Shown piece by piece: positions 52,704 to 64,000 of a DNA stretch of 64,000 nucleotides (the stretch's first letter is position 1; every line of letters starts with the position of its first letter). The notes beneath the pieces are model-generated. The model saw only the letters and a program-made list of their open reading frames with translations. It was not told where the DNA came from and made no database searches. Position numbers and translations under genes: made by a program. The DNA comes from Angelakisella sp. (GTDB lineage: Bacteria; Bacillota; Clostridia; Oscillospirales; Ruminococcaceae), in the NCBI GenBank assembly GCA_020025195.1, contig JAHHSN010000001.1, forward strand, positions 52,532 to 116,531, given 5' to 3'.

Positions 52704-53579
52704 TTAATCAGTGATACTTTTGTCCCCCTTAAAGAATAAAGCGATGGCGCCGGGACCAACATGGGAACCGGTGACCGGCTCGTGTTTCTCGATGAGGATG
52801 GAGCCGGGCTCCTTTGCCTCACGGATTGCGTCGGCCAGAAATGCAGCGTCATCTGCCGCACCGCAGTGGGAAATGCAGACGACCTGCTTTTCCGCGTTTA
52901 CGACCTGCTTCTTATAGCAATCCGCCAGAGTGAGGAGGGCGCGCTTCCGTCCGCGGACCTTGCCCGCTGTGACGATCTGGCCCTCCGCGCTGCCTTTCAG
53001 GATGGGATTGATGTGAAGAACGCTGCCGATGACTGCCGTTGCGCCGGAGATGCGTCCGCCGCGGTGCAGATAGCCGAGGTCCTCTACGGTGAAGATCTGA
53101 ATCATCTTCGGAACTTCCGCTTCCAGCGCCGCATAGGTCTCCTCCAGAGAGCAGCCTTTTTGTTTCATCTGGATGGCGTCCATGACGATAAGCCCTTCGC
53201 CAAAGGAAGCCGCCAGCGTATCAAGAAGAAGGATCTTCCGCTCGGGGTAGCGTTCCAGAATCTCCTCCGCGGCGTTTTCTGCGGAATGGAAGGTGCCGCT
53301 GATGCCAGAGGACATGCCGATAAAGAGAATATCGTTTCCCGCCTCCAGTTCTTCCTCAAAGCAGTCTAAAAACGACTGGATGGAGGCGAGAGAGGTGGTG
53401 ACGGTCGTCCTTTTCCTTAGGGCGTCATAGTAGCGGTCGGCGTCAAACTCGGAGAGGTCGGTGCAAATATGCTCCTTTCCCTCATAATGATAGGACAGGG
53501 GAACAATGCGAATATTATACTCTTTTAGAATGGCAGATGGCAAGTTTGATGAAGTATCTGTAATAATTGTATAATTCAT
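52704..53579 (-). CDS. DegV family fatty-acid-binding protein (second)
   Basis: A 291-residue paralogue of the adjacent protein. It carries YTIITDTSSNLPSAI, MSSGISGTFHSAENAAEE, LHRGGRISGATAVIGSVLHI and GSHVGPGAIALFF. The ATG at 53579, 8 bases after GAGG, is preferred over the GTG at 53594, which overlaps that Shine-Dalgarno. It is the first gene of a two-gene operon and is transcribed divergently from the DUF1836 gene. The two pockets differ in sequence, so different acyl preferences are possible. Confidence 0.93.
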   Translation of the reverse strand: MNYTIITDTSSNLPSAILKEYNIRIVPLSYHYEGKEHICTDLSEFDADRYYDALRKRTTVTTSLASIQSFLDCFEEELEAGNDILFIGMSSGISGTFHSAENAAEEILERYPERKILLLDTLAASFGEGLIVMDAIQMKQKGCSLEETYAALEAEVPKMIQIFTVEDLGYLHRGGRISGATAVIGSVLHINPILKGSAEGQIVTAGKVRGRKRALLTLADCYKKQVVNAEKQVVCISHCGAADDAAFLADAIREAKEPGSILIEKHEPVTGSHVGPGAIALFFKGDKSITD

Positions 53580-53634
53580 GAACAGGAACCTCACTTTTGT
53601 TATAGTTGATATAATAAGACAGAATGCAAAATAT

Positions 53635-53663
53635 AATATAGCATATTATATAAAGGAATACAA
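53635..53663 (-). promoter_or_regulatory. Promoter of the degV pair
   Basis: Read on the - strand: TTGTAT (53663-53658), a 17-base spacer and TATATT (53640-53635) with a preceding TGC. The region is very AT-rich. Confidence 0.55.
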
Positions 53664-53697
53664 GATATAATGATAATTCTTTAACAGATAAATAACA

Positions 53698-53726
53698 TTG
53701 AGAATCTCGTTTCGATATGATATAGT
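53698..53726 (+). promoter_or_regulatory. Promoter of the DUF1836 gene
   Basis: TTGAGA (53698-53703), a 17-base spacer and TATAGT (53721-53726). It lies back-to-back with the degV promoter, so a regulator could control both. Confidence 0.55.
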
Positions 53727-53752
53727 GTATTGTAAGAACAGGAGGTTTCTCA

Positions 53753-54391
53753 ATGAACTTTGATTCCGATCTTATCGCCCATAAACTAAGAAGATGGGAA
53801 AAATATTTGCGGGAATTTACACTGCCGACTTGGGATGAGCTACCTAAGCTCGATTTATATATGGACCAAGTGATCGCGCTTCTCAATGACTATCTGGACT
53901 TCTTCCCGATGCTGGAAAACGGGGAACGGGTGGTTACTGCAACCGCGATCAATAACTATGTCCGGCTCAAGATCATGCCTGCACCGATCAAGAAGAAGTA
54001 TTCCCGAATTCACATTGCCTATCTCATTATGATCTGCTCCCTAAAGCAGGTATTCGCCATTTCCTATGTACAGAAGATCATCCCGATGAAGCTGACCGAG
54101 CGCGAGGTCAAAACGCTCTATAACGACTATGTCCGAAAGCACCGGGAGGTTGGCCTTTATTTCATTGAACAGGTGCGCCATGCCGCAGGTCCCATTCTGG
54201 GGCATGAGCCGGCCGGACAAAATGACGGCTCCAATCTCACCATCATGGTGGCGGTCGCCGCTGAATTTGCGGTGCTTCTGGCACAGAAGCTGCTCAATCT
54301 TCAGGGCGTCGATTATGAGTCGGGCGTCAGTCTGGAGCGGGACGCGCTCGTCTCCGAGGAGGACGGGGAAGACCCCGCCGATACCAAATAG
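53753..54391 (+). CDS. DUF1836 family protein, likely DNA-binding
   Basis: A 212-residue protein matching the DUF1836 pattern of Clostridia, with an N-terminal LDLYMDQVIALLNDYL and VTATAINNYVRLKIMPAP, the latter resembling a MerR/HTH-type helix-turn-helix. A helical middle (AYLIMICSLKQVFAI) follows. The tail is acidic. Role unknown; the domain shape suggests a transcription regulator. It is divergent from two degV genes, and DUF1836 next to degV recurs in Clostridia, so it may regulate them (inference). Confidence 0.8.
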   Translation: MNFDSDLIAHKLRRWEKYLREFTLPTWDELPKLDLYMDQVIALLNDYLDFFPMLENGERVVTATAINNYVRLKIMPAPIKKKYSRIHIAYLIMICSLKQVFAISYVQKIIPMKLTEREVKTLYNDYVRKHREVGLYFIEQVRHAAGPILGHEPAGQNDGSNLTIMVAVAAEFAVLLAQKLLNLQGVDYESGVSLERDALVSEEDGEDPADTK

Positions 54392-54670
54392 AACAGGAGG
54401 CTCTTTTTGCCGGGCAAACAGTGGGCAGAGAGGGCTTAGGTTATACGCGGAATTTTAAGCGATTGCTTAAGGTTCTGCGTGTTTCATTATGGGAGGAAGC
54501 AGACGAACCTTTTCCCGTTCAATTCGGTACGCCAGAAGAAAATGACGGAAAATAACGGGAAATGGTGGAAAAGGATGGGAAATTCATCCACAAGTCGATC
54601 CGTTCAGAAAGAACGAAAGAATTGGTCACAAAGCCTATACAAACCGCGAATATTGTATACCAATTGTCTC
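54392..54670. other. Gap between the DUF1836 gene and the V-ATPase operon
   Basis: Apart from the hairpin at 54445-54480 nothing coding is supported. The second half is AT-rich with repeated GGGAAAT/GGAAAA words and no frame resembling a known protein. Confidence 0.4.
54445..54484 (+). terminator. Long hairpin after the DUF1836 gene, probable terminator
   Basis: ACGCGGAATTTTAAGC (54445-54460) pairs with GCTTAAGGTTCTGCGT (54465-54480), 16 bp with three wobbles and a GATT loop. The tail GTTTC is short, so termination efficiency is uncertain. Confidence 0.6.
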
Positions 54671-54699
54671 TTGATTCCAAAGTTTCCTTGAGATACAAT
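54671..54699 (+). promoter_or_regulatory. Promoter of the V-ATPase operon
   Basis: TTGATT (54671-54676), a 17-base spacer and TACAAT (54694-54699), 47 bases before the first gene. Confidence 0.6.
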
Positions 54700-54746
54700 G
54701 ATTTTATAAGCTGGTTAAACGATAATAATTATGGGAGGTGTCATAA

Positions 54747-55060
54747 TTGCCCATTCAAGCCTTACAGACCGTAACCGCGGCCGAAGAAGCCGCCAAAAAA
54801 CGAAAGGCGGGAGCCGCCGCCGAAGCAAAGAAGAAAATCGCCGAGGCGGAAAAAGAGGGAGAACGCGCCCTTATAGAGGCAAAGGAAGCGGCAGCAAAGG
54901 AAATGGAAGCCGCCCGAAAAGCCTTTAAAGAGGAAGCGGATGCCAAAACAGCGGCGAAAACCACCGAGCTTGAACAGCAAAAAGCAGAGCTGAGGAGCGC
55001 GGCGTCGCCGAAGCTCGAAAAGGCAGCCCAACTGATTGTCGAAAGGATCGTGAACAGCTG

Positions 55061-55061
<1 letters not shown>
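54747..55061 (+). CDS. ntpF: V-type ATPase peripheral-stalk subunit (G/H type, NtpF)
   Basis: A 104-residue, almost wholly helical, Ala/Glu/Lys-rich protein (AAEAKKKIAEAEKEGERAL), the usual form of the peripheral-stalk subunit that pairs with subunit E. The TTG start at 54747 has GGGAGGTG upstream. First gene in the E. hirae-like order, overlapping the next gene by 1 base (TGATG). Confidence 0.88.
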
Positions 55062-57479
<2,418 letters not shown>

Positions 57480-57516
57480 TCAAACGGGCTGATCCAGAAT
57501 AAAAGGAAGGTGCGTT

Positions 57517-58116
57517 ATGAACGGAATCGATAAGATCACAGCACGGCTTTCCGAGGAAGCAGAGGCGGCCGCAAGCGTCGTTCTGGCGGAGGCGGACGCT
57601 AAGTGCGCCGAGATAAAAGCCGGGTACCTTAAAAGGGAAGAGGCTCTGAAAGCCGCCCTGAAGGACGAGGCCGACCGTGAGCGGAAAAGCGAAGCGGAGC
57701 GGCTGGAAAGCAGTCTCCTCATGATGGAAAAGAAGGAGATGCTGGCCCTTAAGCAGGAGATGGTGGAGGAAGCCTTCGGGCTGGCGCGGGAAAAGCTCCT
57801 TTCTCTTTCGGAGGAGGAGTACACCGCGTTTCTGGCCCGCGAGGCGGCAGCGGCCGCGGAGCACGGCCTTGGTTCTATTGTCCTTAACCCCGAGGACCGC
57901 AAAAAATACGGCCCAAAGGTGCTTTCAGAGGCCAATCGGCTCTTACGGGAAAAGGGCATTGGGGGAGAGCTTACCCTCGATGACGAGACCCGTGAGATCG
58001 CAGCCGGCGTCGTTCTGAAAAACGGCGCCGTAGAGGTCAACTGCTCGGTGGATACCCTCCTTGCTCTGATGAGAAAGGAGCTGGCCTCCGAAGTGGCTTC
58101 GATCCTCTTTTCATAA
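57517..58116 (+). CDS. ntpE: V-type ATPase peripheral-stalk subunit E
   Basis: A 199-residue protein with an N-terminal long helix rich in Ala, Glu and Lys and a C-terminal alpha/beta head (GGELTLDDETREIAAGVVLK and VNCSVDTLLALMRKEL) that caps the A3B3 ring. It pairs with ntpF. Confidence 0.92.
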   Translation: MNGIDKITARLSEEAEAAASVVLAEADAKCAEIKAGYLKREEALKAALKDEADRERKSEAERLESSLLMMEKKEMLALKQEMVEEAFGLAREKLLSLSEEEYTAFLAREAAAAAEHGLGSIVLNPEDRKKYGPKVLSEANRLLREKGIGGELTLDDETREIAAGVVLKNGAVEVNCSVDTLLALMRKELASEVASILFS

Positions 58117-58145
58117 ATGAATGAAATAATAAAGGAGGTGGAGGC

Positions 58146-59144
58146 TTGTCAAAGAGTAAGGACACCGATTATATCTTTCTTTCCGCGTATCTCAGAGCGA
58201 AGGAAACCAAGATGCTTTCCCGCGACGCGCTGGAAAATCTCCTCACCGAGGGGAGCTTCGCGGACGCGGCCCGTTCTCTGACCGACTGCGGATACGAGGA
58301 TATGTCTCAGATGAACTCGACCGAGGTGGAGGCGGAGCTGGCGCGTTACCGCAACGCCGAGCTGCAGGATGTCGCAGAGGCGGCGGCCCAGAAGGAGCTG
58401 GTCGATCTGTTCCGCATTCCTTATGATTACCACAACGCGAAGGTTCTCATTAAAACGGGCGGAGTGCCCGGCGCGTCCCGGCGGCTTTTGTCCTCCGCCG
58501 GCAGGGTCGACCCCGATGAGCTGGTTCATGCCGTGCAGGAGGAAGACCTTTCCGCACTCCCCCAAACAATGGCGGACGCCATGCAGGGAGCGCACGAGGT
58601 GATGTCTTCCTCCCAGAACCCGCAGCAGGCGGATATGATCCTCGACCGAGCCTATTTTTCCGAGATGCTGGCGGCTTCCGAGGCGTTGGGCGACCCTTTT
58701 ATTGACGGTTATGTACGGCTCCTCATTGACAGCGCGAACCTCAGAAGCACGGTGCGCGCCCTCAGAATGGGGCGGGACGCCGAGTTCCTCCGGGAAACAC
58801 TTCTCCCCGGAGGGAAGGTCCCCACGTCAGAGATTCTGGAAAAAGTGGCGGGGGAGGAGTCCTTTGCCGAGCTTTTCTCGGATTCCGGCCTTGCGGAGGT
58901 GGCGCTGCTGGGAGAAAAGGCTGTAAAGGAAGAACACCTTACAGCGTTTGAGCTGGCCGCAGACAACGCAGTTACGGCTTATCTGGCCGGTTCGGAGTGG
59001 ATCACCTTCGGTCCCGGCCCGGTGCTTTCGTATCTTTTCGCGCTGGAGAACCAAACGACGGCGCTTCGTATGATCCTAACCGGTCGGCTCCTCAGGATCC
59101 CTCCGGAAATCATCAGGGAAAGGCTGCGTGATAGTAATGCTTAA
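58146..59144 (+). CDS. ntpC: V-type ATPase subunit C (d-type)
   Basis: A 332-residue, all-helical funnel-shaped subunit that joins the central stalk to the K ring. DTDYIFLSAYLRAKETKML and IPYDYHNAKVLIKT are typical. The TTG start follows AAAGGAGGTGGAGG. The 3' end overlaps the next gene. Confidence 0.93.
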   Translation: MSKSKDTDYIFLSAYLRAKETKMLSRDALENLLTEGSFADAARSLTDCGYEDMSQMNSTEVEAELARYRNAELQDVAEAAAQKELVDLFRIPYDYHNAKVLIKTGGVPGASRRLLSSAGRVDPDELVHAVQEEDLSALPQTMADAMQGAHEVMSSSQNPQQADMILDRAYFSEMLAASEALGDPFIDGYVRLLIDSANLRSTVRALRMGRDAEFLRETLLPGGKVPTSEILEKVAGEESFAELFSDSGLAEVALLGEKAVKEEHLTAFELAADNAVTAYLAGSEWITFGPGPVLSYLFALENQTTALRMILTGRLLRIPPEIIRERLRDSNA

Positions 59145-59457
59145 GATCGGCGTGATCGGCTCCGGCGATACCGTCGTGGGCTTTAAGGCTCTCGGTCTTG
59201 ACATCTTTCCGGTGGATGACGCGGCCGCCGCCCGCAAGCTCCTGCGGGAGCTGACCCGAGAGGGGAATGAGGATCAGTATGCCATCCTCTACCTCGAGGA
59301 GCGGATTGCCGCGGAGCTAAAGCCGGAGATCGATCATTTTAAGTCCTGTCTCACCCCTGCAATCATCCTGATCCCCGGGCGGGACGGTCCGATCGGACTG
59401 GGACAGTCCGCGCTTCAATCGGCTGTGGAAAAAGCGGTCGGTTCCAATATCCTTTAA
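59128..59457 (+). CDS. ntpG: V-type ATPase central-stalk subunit F (NtpG)
   Basis: A 109-residue Rossmann-like subunit, [18 protein letters not shown] with [11 protein letters not shown] and [11 protein letters not shown]. It binds subunit D in the rotor shaft. The GTG at 59128 is used because AAGG lies 4 bases upstream; the ATG at 59137 (MLKIGVIG) is a real alternative. It overlaps ntpC. Confidence 0.92.
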   Translation: MIVMLKIGVIGSGDTVVGFKALGLDIFPVDDAAAARKLLRELTREGNEDQYAILYLEERIAAELKPEIDHFKSCLTPAIILIPGRDGPIGLGQSALQSAVEKAVGSNIL

Positions 59458-59473
59458 GGAGGAAGATACTCGC

Positions 59474-61240
59474 ATGAGCGGTAAAATTATTAAAGTAGCC
59501 GGTCCTCTGGTCGTCGCCGAAGGTCTTTCCGACGCGAACGTTTCCGACGTTGTCCGTGTCGGTCATCAGCACCTCATCGGCGAGATCCTTAACATGACAG
59601 GGGACTGCGCTTCCATTCAGGTATATGAAGAAACCTCCGGGCTAGGCCCCGGCGCCGAGGTCTATACCACCGGAACCCCTCTTTCGGTGGAGCTTGGCCC
59701 CGGCCTTCTGGAGGGAATTTACGACGGCATCCAGCGCCCCCTGACCGAAATCAGAAAGCTGAGCGGTCACACCATTGCACGCGGCGTGGATATTCCGGCT
59801 CTCAGCCGGGAGAAGAAGTGGAACTTCACCCCGACCGTACAGGAGGGGGATGAGGTGGAGGCCGGCGACGTCATCGGCACGGTGCAGGAAACCTCCGCCA
59901 TCCTTCATAAAATCATGGTTCCCTATGGGATGAAGGGTATTATCAGCTCCATCCGGGCGGGCGAATTTACCGTCACCGAGACCGTCTGCACCCTTAAGAC
60001 GGAAAAGGGAGAGGAAAAAGAACTCACCATGATGCAGAAGTGGCCGGTTCGTGTGAATCGTCCCTATACCCGCAAATATGTTCCGGAGCGTCCTCTGCAG
60101 TCCGGTCAGCGCGTTATTGATACGCTGTTCCCGCTGGCGAAGGGCGGCACCGCTGCGGTTCCCGGGCCCTTCGGCTCCGGCAAGACGGTGGTACAGCACG
60201 CTCTGGCCAAGTGGTCGGACGTGGACGTCGTGGTCTATATCGGCTGCGGTGAGCGCGGCAACGAAATGACCGACGTTTTGATGGAGTTTCCGGAGCTGCA
60301 TGACCCCCGCACCGGGGAACCCCTTATGAAGCGTACCGTCCTCATCGCCAACACCTCGGATATGCCCGTTGCGGCGCGTGAAGCATCCATCTATACCGGT
60401 ATCACCATCGCGGAGTACTTCCGCGACATGGGCTATGACGTCGCGGTTATCGCGGACTCCACCTCCCGCTGGGCGGAGGCCTTGCGTGAGATGTCCGGCC
60501 GTCTGGAGGAGATGCCCGGTGAGGAGGGCTATCCCGCTTACCTTGCCTCCCGTCTTGCCCAGTTCTATGAGCGCGCGGGCGTGGTGCAGTGCCTTGGCAG
60601 TGATGATCGCAGAGGCTCCCTTACCGCCATCGGCGCCGTTTCGCCTCCCGGCGGTGATACCTCCGAGCCGGTTTCGCAGGCGACCATGCGGATCGTCAAG
60701 GTGTTCTGGGGGCTCGACTCCTCCTTGGCTTATGCCCGCCACTTCCCGGCCATCAACTGGCTGACCTCCTATTCGCTCTACACCGATTCCCTTGGGAAAT
60801 GGTATGAGAAGCACTATCCTGGCTTCATGAAGCAGCGGGAGCAGGCCATGTCCATCCTGCAGCAGGAGACCAGCCTGAATGAGATTGTGCGTCTGGTTGG
60901 CGCGGATTCCCTCGGCGCTTCCGACCGTCTCACGCTGGAGACCGCGAAGATGATCCGAGAGGACTTCCTGCAGCAGAATGCCTTTGTGGATATTGATTCT
61001 TACAGCACCACCGAGCGCCAGTTTCTCCTCATGGGACTGATTCTCGACTATGACAAGCTCTGTCGTGCCGCTCTGGAGCAGGGAGCCGACGTCGGCGCTC
61101 TTTCTAAGATCGGTGCGCGAGAGAAGATTGGCCGTGCCAAGAGCGTTCCTGATGCGGAATATGTGGAGGCTTATGCCGCCATCGCACAGGAAATGAAGGC
61201 AGAGATTGAAAAAGTAATCGAAGGGGGTGACCGGTTTTGA
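59474..61240 (+). CDS. ntpA: V-type ATPase catalytic subunit A
   Basis: The 588-residue ATP-hydrolysing subunit. It has the V/A-type non-homologous insert (about 110-190), the P-loop [11 protein letters not shown], the catalytic Glu in [13 protein letters not shown], and [20 protein letters not shown]. It ends the head with subunit B. TTGA overlap with ntpB. Confidence 0.98.
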   Translation: MSGKIIKVAGPLVVAEGLSDANVSDVVRVGHQHLIGEILNMTGDCASIQVYEETSGLGPGAEVYTTGTPLSVELGPGLLEGIYDGIQRPLTEIRKLSGHTIARGVDIPALSREKKWNFTPTVQEGDEVEAGDVIGTVQETSAILHKIMVPYGMKGIISSIRAGEFTVTETVCTLKTEKGEEKELTMMQKWPVRVNRPYTRKYVPERPLQSGQRVIDTLFPLAKGGTAAVPGPFGSGKTVVQHALAKWSDVDVVVYIGCGERGNEMTDVLMEFPELHDPRTGEPLMKRTVLIANTSDMPVAAREASIYTGITIAEYFRDMGYDVAVIADSTSRWAEALREMSGRLEEMPGEEGYPAYLASRLAQFYERAGVVQCLGSDDRRGSLTAIGAVSPPGGDTSEPVSQATMRIVKVFWGLDSSLAYARHFPAINWLTSYSLYTDSLGKWYEKHYPGFMKQREQAMSILQQETSLNEIVRLVGADSLGASDRLTLETAKMIREDFLQQNAFVDIDSYSTTERQFLLMGLILDYDKLCRAALEQGADVGALSKIGAREKIGRAKSVPDAEYVEAYAAIAQEMKAEIEKVIEGGDRF

Positions 61241-62622
61241 TCAAGGAATACAGGACAATTCATGAGGTCGCGAGCCCTTTGATGGTCGTAAACCAGGTGG
61301 AAGGCGTCACCTACGATGAGTTGGGGGAAATTGAGCTGACCAACGGAGAGGTCCGCCACTGCAAGGTGCTGGAGGTCAACGGGGATACCGCCGTCGTTCA
61401 GCTCTTTGAATCCGCCGCGGGTATCAATCTGGCGGGGAGCAAGGTGCGTTTTCTGGGCCATCCGCTGGAGCTGGCCGTTTCCGGCGATATGCTGGGACGG
61501 GTCTTTAACGGCATGGGTCATCCCATCGACGGAGGCCCGGAGATCCTTGCGGAAAAGCAGCTGGACATCAACGGCCTCCCCATGAACCCCGCCGCCCGCG
61601 CCTATCCCGCCGAGTTCATCCAGACCGGCGTTTCCACCATTGACGGGCTCAACACGCTGGTCCGCGGACAGAAGCTTCCCATCTTTTCCGGCTCCGGCCT
61701 GCCGCACGCGCCTCTCGCGGCGCAGATTGCGCGTCAGGCCAAGGTGCTGGGGGACGCCTCCAGTAATTTCGCTGTGGTGTTTGCCGCTATCGGCATCACC
61801 TTTGAGGAAGCCGAGTACTTTGTTCAGGAGTTTAAGCGCACCGGCGCCATCGACCGTACCGTGCTCTTTACCAACCTCGCAAACGACCCCGCCGTTGAGC
61901 GTATCGCCACCCCGCGTATGGCGCTCACCGCCGCGGAATACCTCGCCTTCGAGCAGGATATGCACGTTCTGGTCATCCTCACCGATATCACCAACTACGC
62001 CGAAGCGCTCCGTGAGATCTCGGCGGCTAAGAAAGAGGTTCCCGGCCGCCGCGGCTATCCCGGCTACCTCTATACCGACCTTGCCACCATGTATGAGCGG
62101 GCAGGCCGTCGGGTCGGCAAAGACGGCTCCATCACCATGATCCCCATCCTCACCATGCCGGAGGACGACAAGACCCATCCCATTCCCGACCTCACCGGCT
62201 ATATCACCGAGGGACAGATCATCCTTTCCCGTGAGCTTTACCGCAAGGGCATCATTCCTCCTGTGGATGTGCTGCCATCCCTTTCTCGTCTTAAGGATAA
62301 GGGGATCGGCGAGGGCAAGACCCGTGAGGATCACTCCGGTACCATGAACCAGCTGTTTGCAGCCTATGCCGCCGGGAAGGACGCCCGTGAGCTTATGACT
62401 ATTCTGGGTGAGTCGGCACTTTCCGAAAACGATAAGCTTTACGCAAAATTCGCGGATGAGTTTGAGAAACGCTATGTGGGACAGTCGAACGAGACCAACC
62501 GCACCATCGAGGAGACCCTTGATCTCGGCTGGGAGCTTCTTTCCATCCTGCCGAAGTCGGAACTGAAGCGCATCAAACCCGAGTATATCGAAAAATACTA
62601 TCCCAAGAAGGAAACCGAATGA
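61237..62622 (+). CDS. ntpB: V-type ATPase non-catalytic subunit B
   Basis: A 461-residue subunit alternating with A in the head. As in the family, the P-loop is degenerate ([19 protein letters not shown]). Typical are the [20 protein letters not shown] segment and [20 protein letters not shown]. The TTG start at 61237 overlaps the ntpA stop. Confidence 0.98.
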   Translation: MIKEYRTIHEVASPLMVVNQVEGVTYDELGEIELTNGEVRHCKVLEVNGDTAVVQLFESAAGINLAGSKVRFLGHPLELAVSGDMLGRVFNGMGHPIDGGPEILAEKQLDINGLPMNPAARAYPAEFIQTGVSTIDGLNTLVRGQKLPIFSGSGLPHAPLAAQIARQAKVLGDASSNFAVVFAAIGITFEEAEYFVQEFKRTGAIDRTVLFTNLANDPAVERIATPRMALTAAEYLAFEQDMHVLVILTDITNYAEALREISAAKKEVPGRRGYPGYLYTDLATMYERAGRRVGKDGSITMIPILTMPEDDKTHPIPDLTGYITEGQIILSRELYRKGIIPPVDVLPSLSRLKDKGIGEGKTREDHSGTMNQLFAAYAAGKDARELMTILGESALSENDKLYAKFADEFEKRYVGQSNETNRTIEETLDLGWELLSILPKSELKRIKPEYIEKYYPKKETE

Positions 62623-62655
62623 GCCCCGAGTTACGAGATAGGGAGGTGAGGCTGC

Positions 62656-63345
62656 GTGGCTAATACGGCGATTACCCCGACCAGAATGGTGCTGAATCAG
62701 CAGAAAAAACGGCTCAAAACGGCATCCCGCGGTCATAAGCTCCTCAAGGATAAGCGAGATGAATTGATGCGGCAGTTTTTGGATGTGATCCGCCTCAACA
62801 AAGAGCTTCGCGCCCGTGTGGAGGAGGGCCTGACGGAGGCCTTTGCATCGCTTTCGGTGGCGTCCGCCATCATGTCTCCGGAGCTTCTGGAGCAGGCCCT
62901 GCTGTATCCCCGCCAAAGTGTGGAACTTACCATGACCTGCAAAAACATCATGAGCGTCAATGTTCCGGTCTATGACTTTAAGACCAAGAACGCCGACCCC
63001 TCCGAGATCTTTCCTTATGGCTTTGCCCAGACGTCCGGCGAGCTGGACGACGCGATGGTAAAGCTCAGTCAGGTGTTTGAGGATATGCTGGAGCTGGCAC
63101 AGGTCGAAAAGACGATGCAGCTTCTCGCGGAGGAGATCGAAAAGACCCGCCGCCGCGTCAATGCCCTCGAATATGTGATGATCCCGCAGGCGGAGGAAAA
63201 CATCCGCTACATCACCATGAAGCTGGAGGAAAACGAAAACGCAACCAAGGTCCGCCTCATGAAGGTGAAGGATATGATCCTTCGGGAAGCAATCGAGGAG
63301 CGGAGAAGGGAAGACTTCCGCGCTGCCGGCATTTCCGGGGAGTAA
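62656..63345 (+). CDS. ntpD: V-type ATPase central-shaft subunit D
   Basis: The 229-residue rotor shaft, a long antiparallel coiled coil. PTRMVLNQQKKRLKTASRGH at the N terminus and RVNALEYVMIPQAEENIRY near residue 175 are diagnostic. GTG start after GGGAGGTGAGG. Last gene of the nine-gene ntpFIKECGABD operon, so all subunits seen in E. hirae except NtpH and NtpJ are present. Confidence 0.96.
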   Translation: MANTAITPTRMVLNQQKKRLKTASRGHKLLKDKRDELMRQFLDVIRLNKELRARVEEGLTEAFASLSVASAIMSPELLEQALLYPRQSVELTMTCKNIMSVNVPVYDFKTKNADPSEIFPYGFAQTSGELDDAMVKLSQVFEDMLELAQVEKTMQLLAEEIEKTRRRVNALEYVMIPQAEENIRYITMKLEENENATKVRLMKVKDMILREAIEERRREDFRAAGISGE

Positions 63346-63440
63346 CAGAAACTTATAAGCATAAAAACAAAGCCGCCCGTTGAGCTCGGTGGCCGCAAAA
63401 CAGTAAAATTCAAAAAATCATGAGAACTACGTGTTCTCGG

Positions 63441-63472
63441 AAAGCGGCGTGACTTCGGTCACGCCGTTTTTC
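63441..63472. terminator. Hairpin terminator at the V-ATPase/recombinase junction
   Basis: CGGCGTGAC (63445-63453) pairs perfectly with GTCACGCCG (63458-63466) on a TTCG tetraloop, extended by A-T pairs, followed by TTTTT on the + strand. The - strand recombinase stop lies inside it. Confidence 0.75.
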
Positions 63473-64000
63473 CGTTTATAAGCTCATCCAGCGGGATGAA
63501 GCCGATGCCGTCATACTTGATGAGGATGCTCTGCCTGCGCTTGCCGGAGGAATTGTCCGGGGCTTCCACATAGATGCTCCCGCAGGGCGTAGGGCGTCAG
63601 CTTCTCGATGCCCACATACTTGTCGGCCTTCTGGATGAAAAGCTCGATGTTCTCATGCTGTCGTTCCTGTACTTCAATTTCCTGCTGTAAGGCCAGAACC
63701 TCTTCTTCCAGCTGTTTCTGTTCTGACTCATAGCTCTGACTCATCATATCAAAACGCTCATCACTGAGCCGTCCTGCAGCGTTATCCTCATAGATCTTGA
63801 TGAACAGCCGCTTCAGCTCTGCAATCCGCTTCTGATTGCGTTCCAGCTTCTTCCGGTGGATCTGAATTTTTTCGTCGCTCTCCAGCCTCATTTGCTGACC
63901 CATAGCGGACACGAAGTAATCCTTGTGGTGCAGGATGTATTCTGTATCCATCTGTCGTATCCACTCCGCAACATCGTAAGGCGGTTCCAGAGAATCCAGC
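63459..64000 (-). pseudogene. Large serine recombinase, 3' part, frameshifted and cut by the window edge
   Basis: The - strand frame open from base 64000 encodes a coiled-coil segment (about 63630-63950; KIQIHRKKLERNQKRIAELK) and KYVGIEKLTPYALREH, the C-terminal part of large serine recombinases carrying a DUF4368-type domain. After LRE the frame breaks. The expected ending IYVEAPDNSSGKRRQSILIK and GIGFIPLDELINGKTA is present, but in another frame. An 11-base loss (LVKA-coding region) explains it. In the shifted frame the product stops at about 63511; the intact frame would end at 63459. The N-terminal catalytic domain lies outside the window. Confidence 0.8.

Noticed and set aside
54562..54774. 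70-codon frame ahead of ntpF
   Set aside because: It spans the operon promoter and the ntpF Shine-Dalgarno, has no family resemblance and no good start.

Overview
The window reads as a GC-rich chromosomal segment of an anaerobic, endospore-lineage Firmicute of class Clostridia, probably close to Oscillospirales or Christensenellales. The evidence is Spo0A, a SpoVB-family flippase, the Rnf complex, a bacterial V-type ATPase, oxygen-independent HemZ, DegV proteins, a DUF1836 protein, and gene orders typical of Clostridia. Nearly all genes are on the + strand, tightly packed, with many ATGA-type overlaps and many TTG or GTG starts. Genus and species cannot be read from the sequence alone.

Layout. 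1-1.3 kb: spo0A, with its own promoter and terminator. 1.3-8.1 kb: addB-addA recombination helicase-nuclease. 8.1-9.6 kb: infC-rpmI-rplT behind a strong promoter, an attenuator-like leader and a non-canonical AUC start. 9.6-16.9 kb: rRNA methyltransferase, dprA, topA, trmFO, plsX, rnc. 16.9-26.4 kb: smc, ftsY, rdgB, yhbY, nadD, yqeK, rsfS, leuS. 26.4-29.6 kb: rpsU (58 codons), a YqeG phosphatase, an endonuclease IV-like TIM barrel, efp, and an acidic zinc-ribbon protein. 29.7-35.9 kb: a Gx-type membrane protein followed by rnfCDGEAB. 36.0-36.5 kb: a decayed GNAT acetyltransferase gene on the - strand. 36.7-39.6 kb: a coiled-coil protein, the diadenylate cyclase cdaA and its partner cdaR. 39.7-48.5 kb: a COG2509 flavoprotein, then recJ, relA/spoT, dtd, a metallo-beta-lactamase-fold hydrolase, hemZ and a zinc-ribbon protein. 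48.6-51.7 kb: spoVB-like, mazG, hup, rqcP. 51.8-54.4 kb: two degV genes (- strand) divergent from a DUF1836 gene. 54.7-63.3 kb: V-type ATPase operon in the Enterococcus hirae ntpFIKECGABD order. 63.46-64.0 kb: the frameshifted 3' end of a large serine recombinase, marking the edge of a mobile element.

How the genes work together. Most of the window is core information processing: translation, tRNA and rRNA modification, chromosome segregation, repair and recombination, and stringent-response and c-di-AMP signalling. Two ion-motive machines stand out. Rnf couples ferredoxin:NAD+ oxidoreduction to ion pumping, and the V-ATPase rotor subunit keeps the Na+-ligand residues known from E. hirae, so a shared Na+ circuit is a reasonable inference.

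Most unusual points: Spo0A has Glu in place of the phosphoacceptor Asp (residue 56). RnfG is about twice the normal size, with three FMN-binding-type modules, two of them a recent 126-residue tandem duplication. RnfE carries an extra Cys-rich tail. infC appears to start at AUC. The recombinase at the right edge has lost its reading frame. I saw no tRNA, rRNA or CRISPR array.
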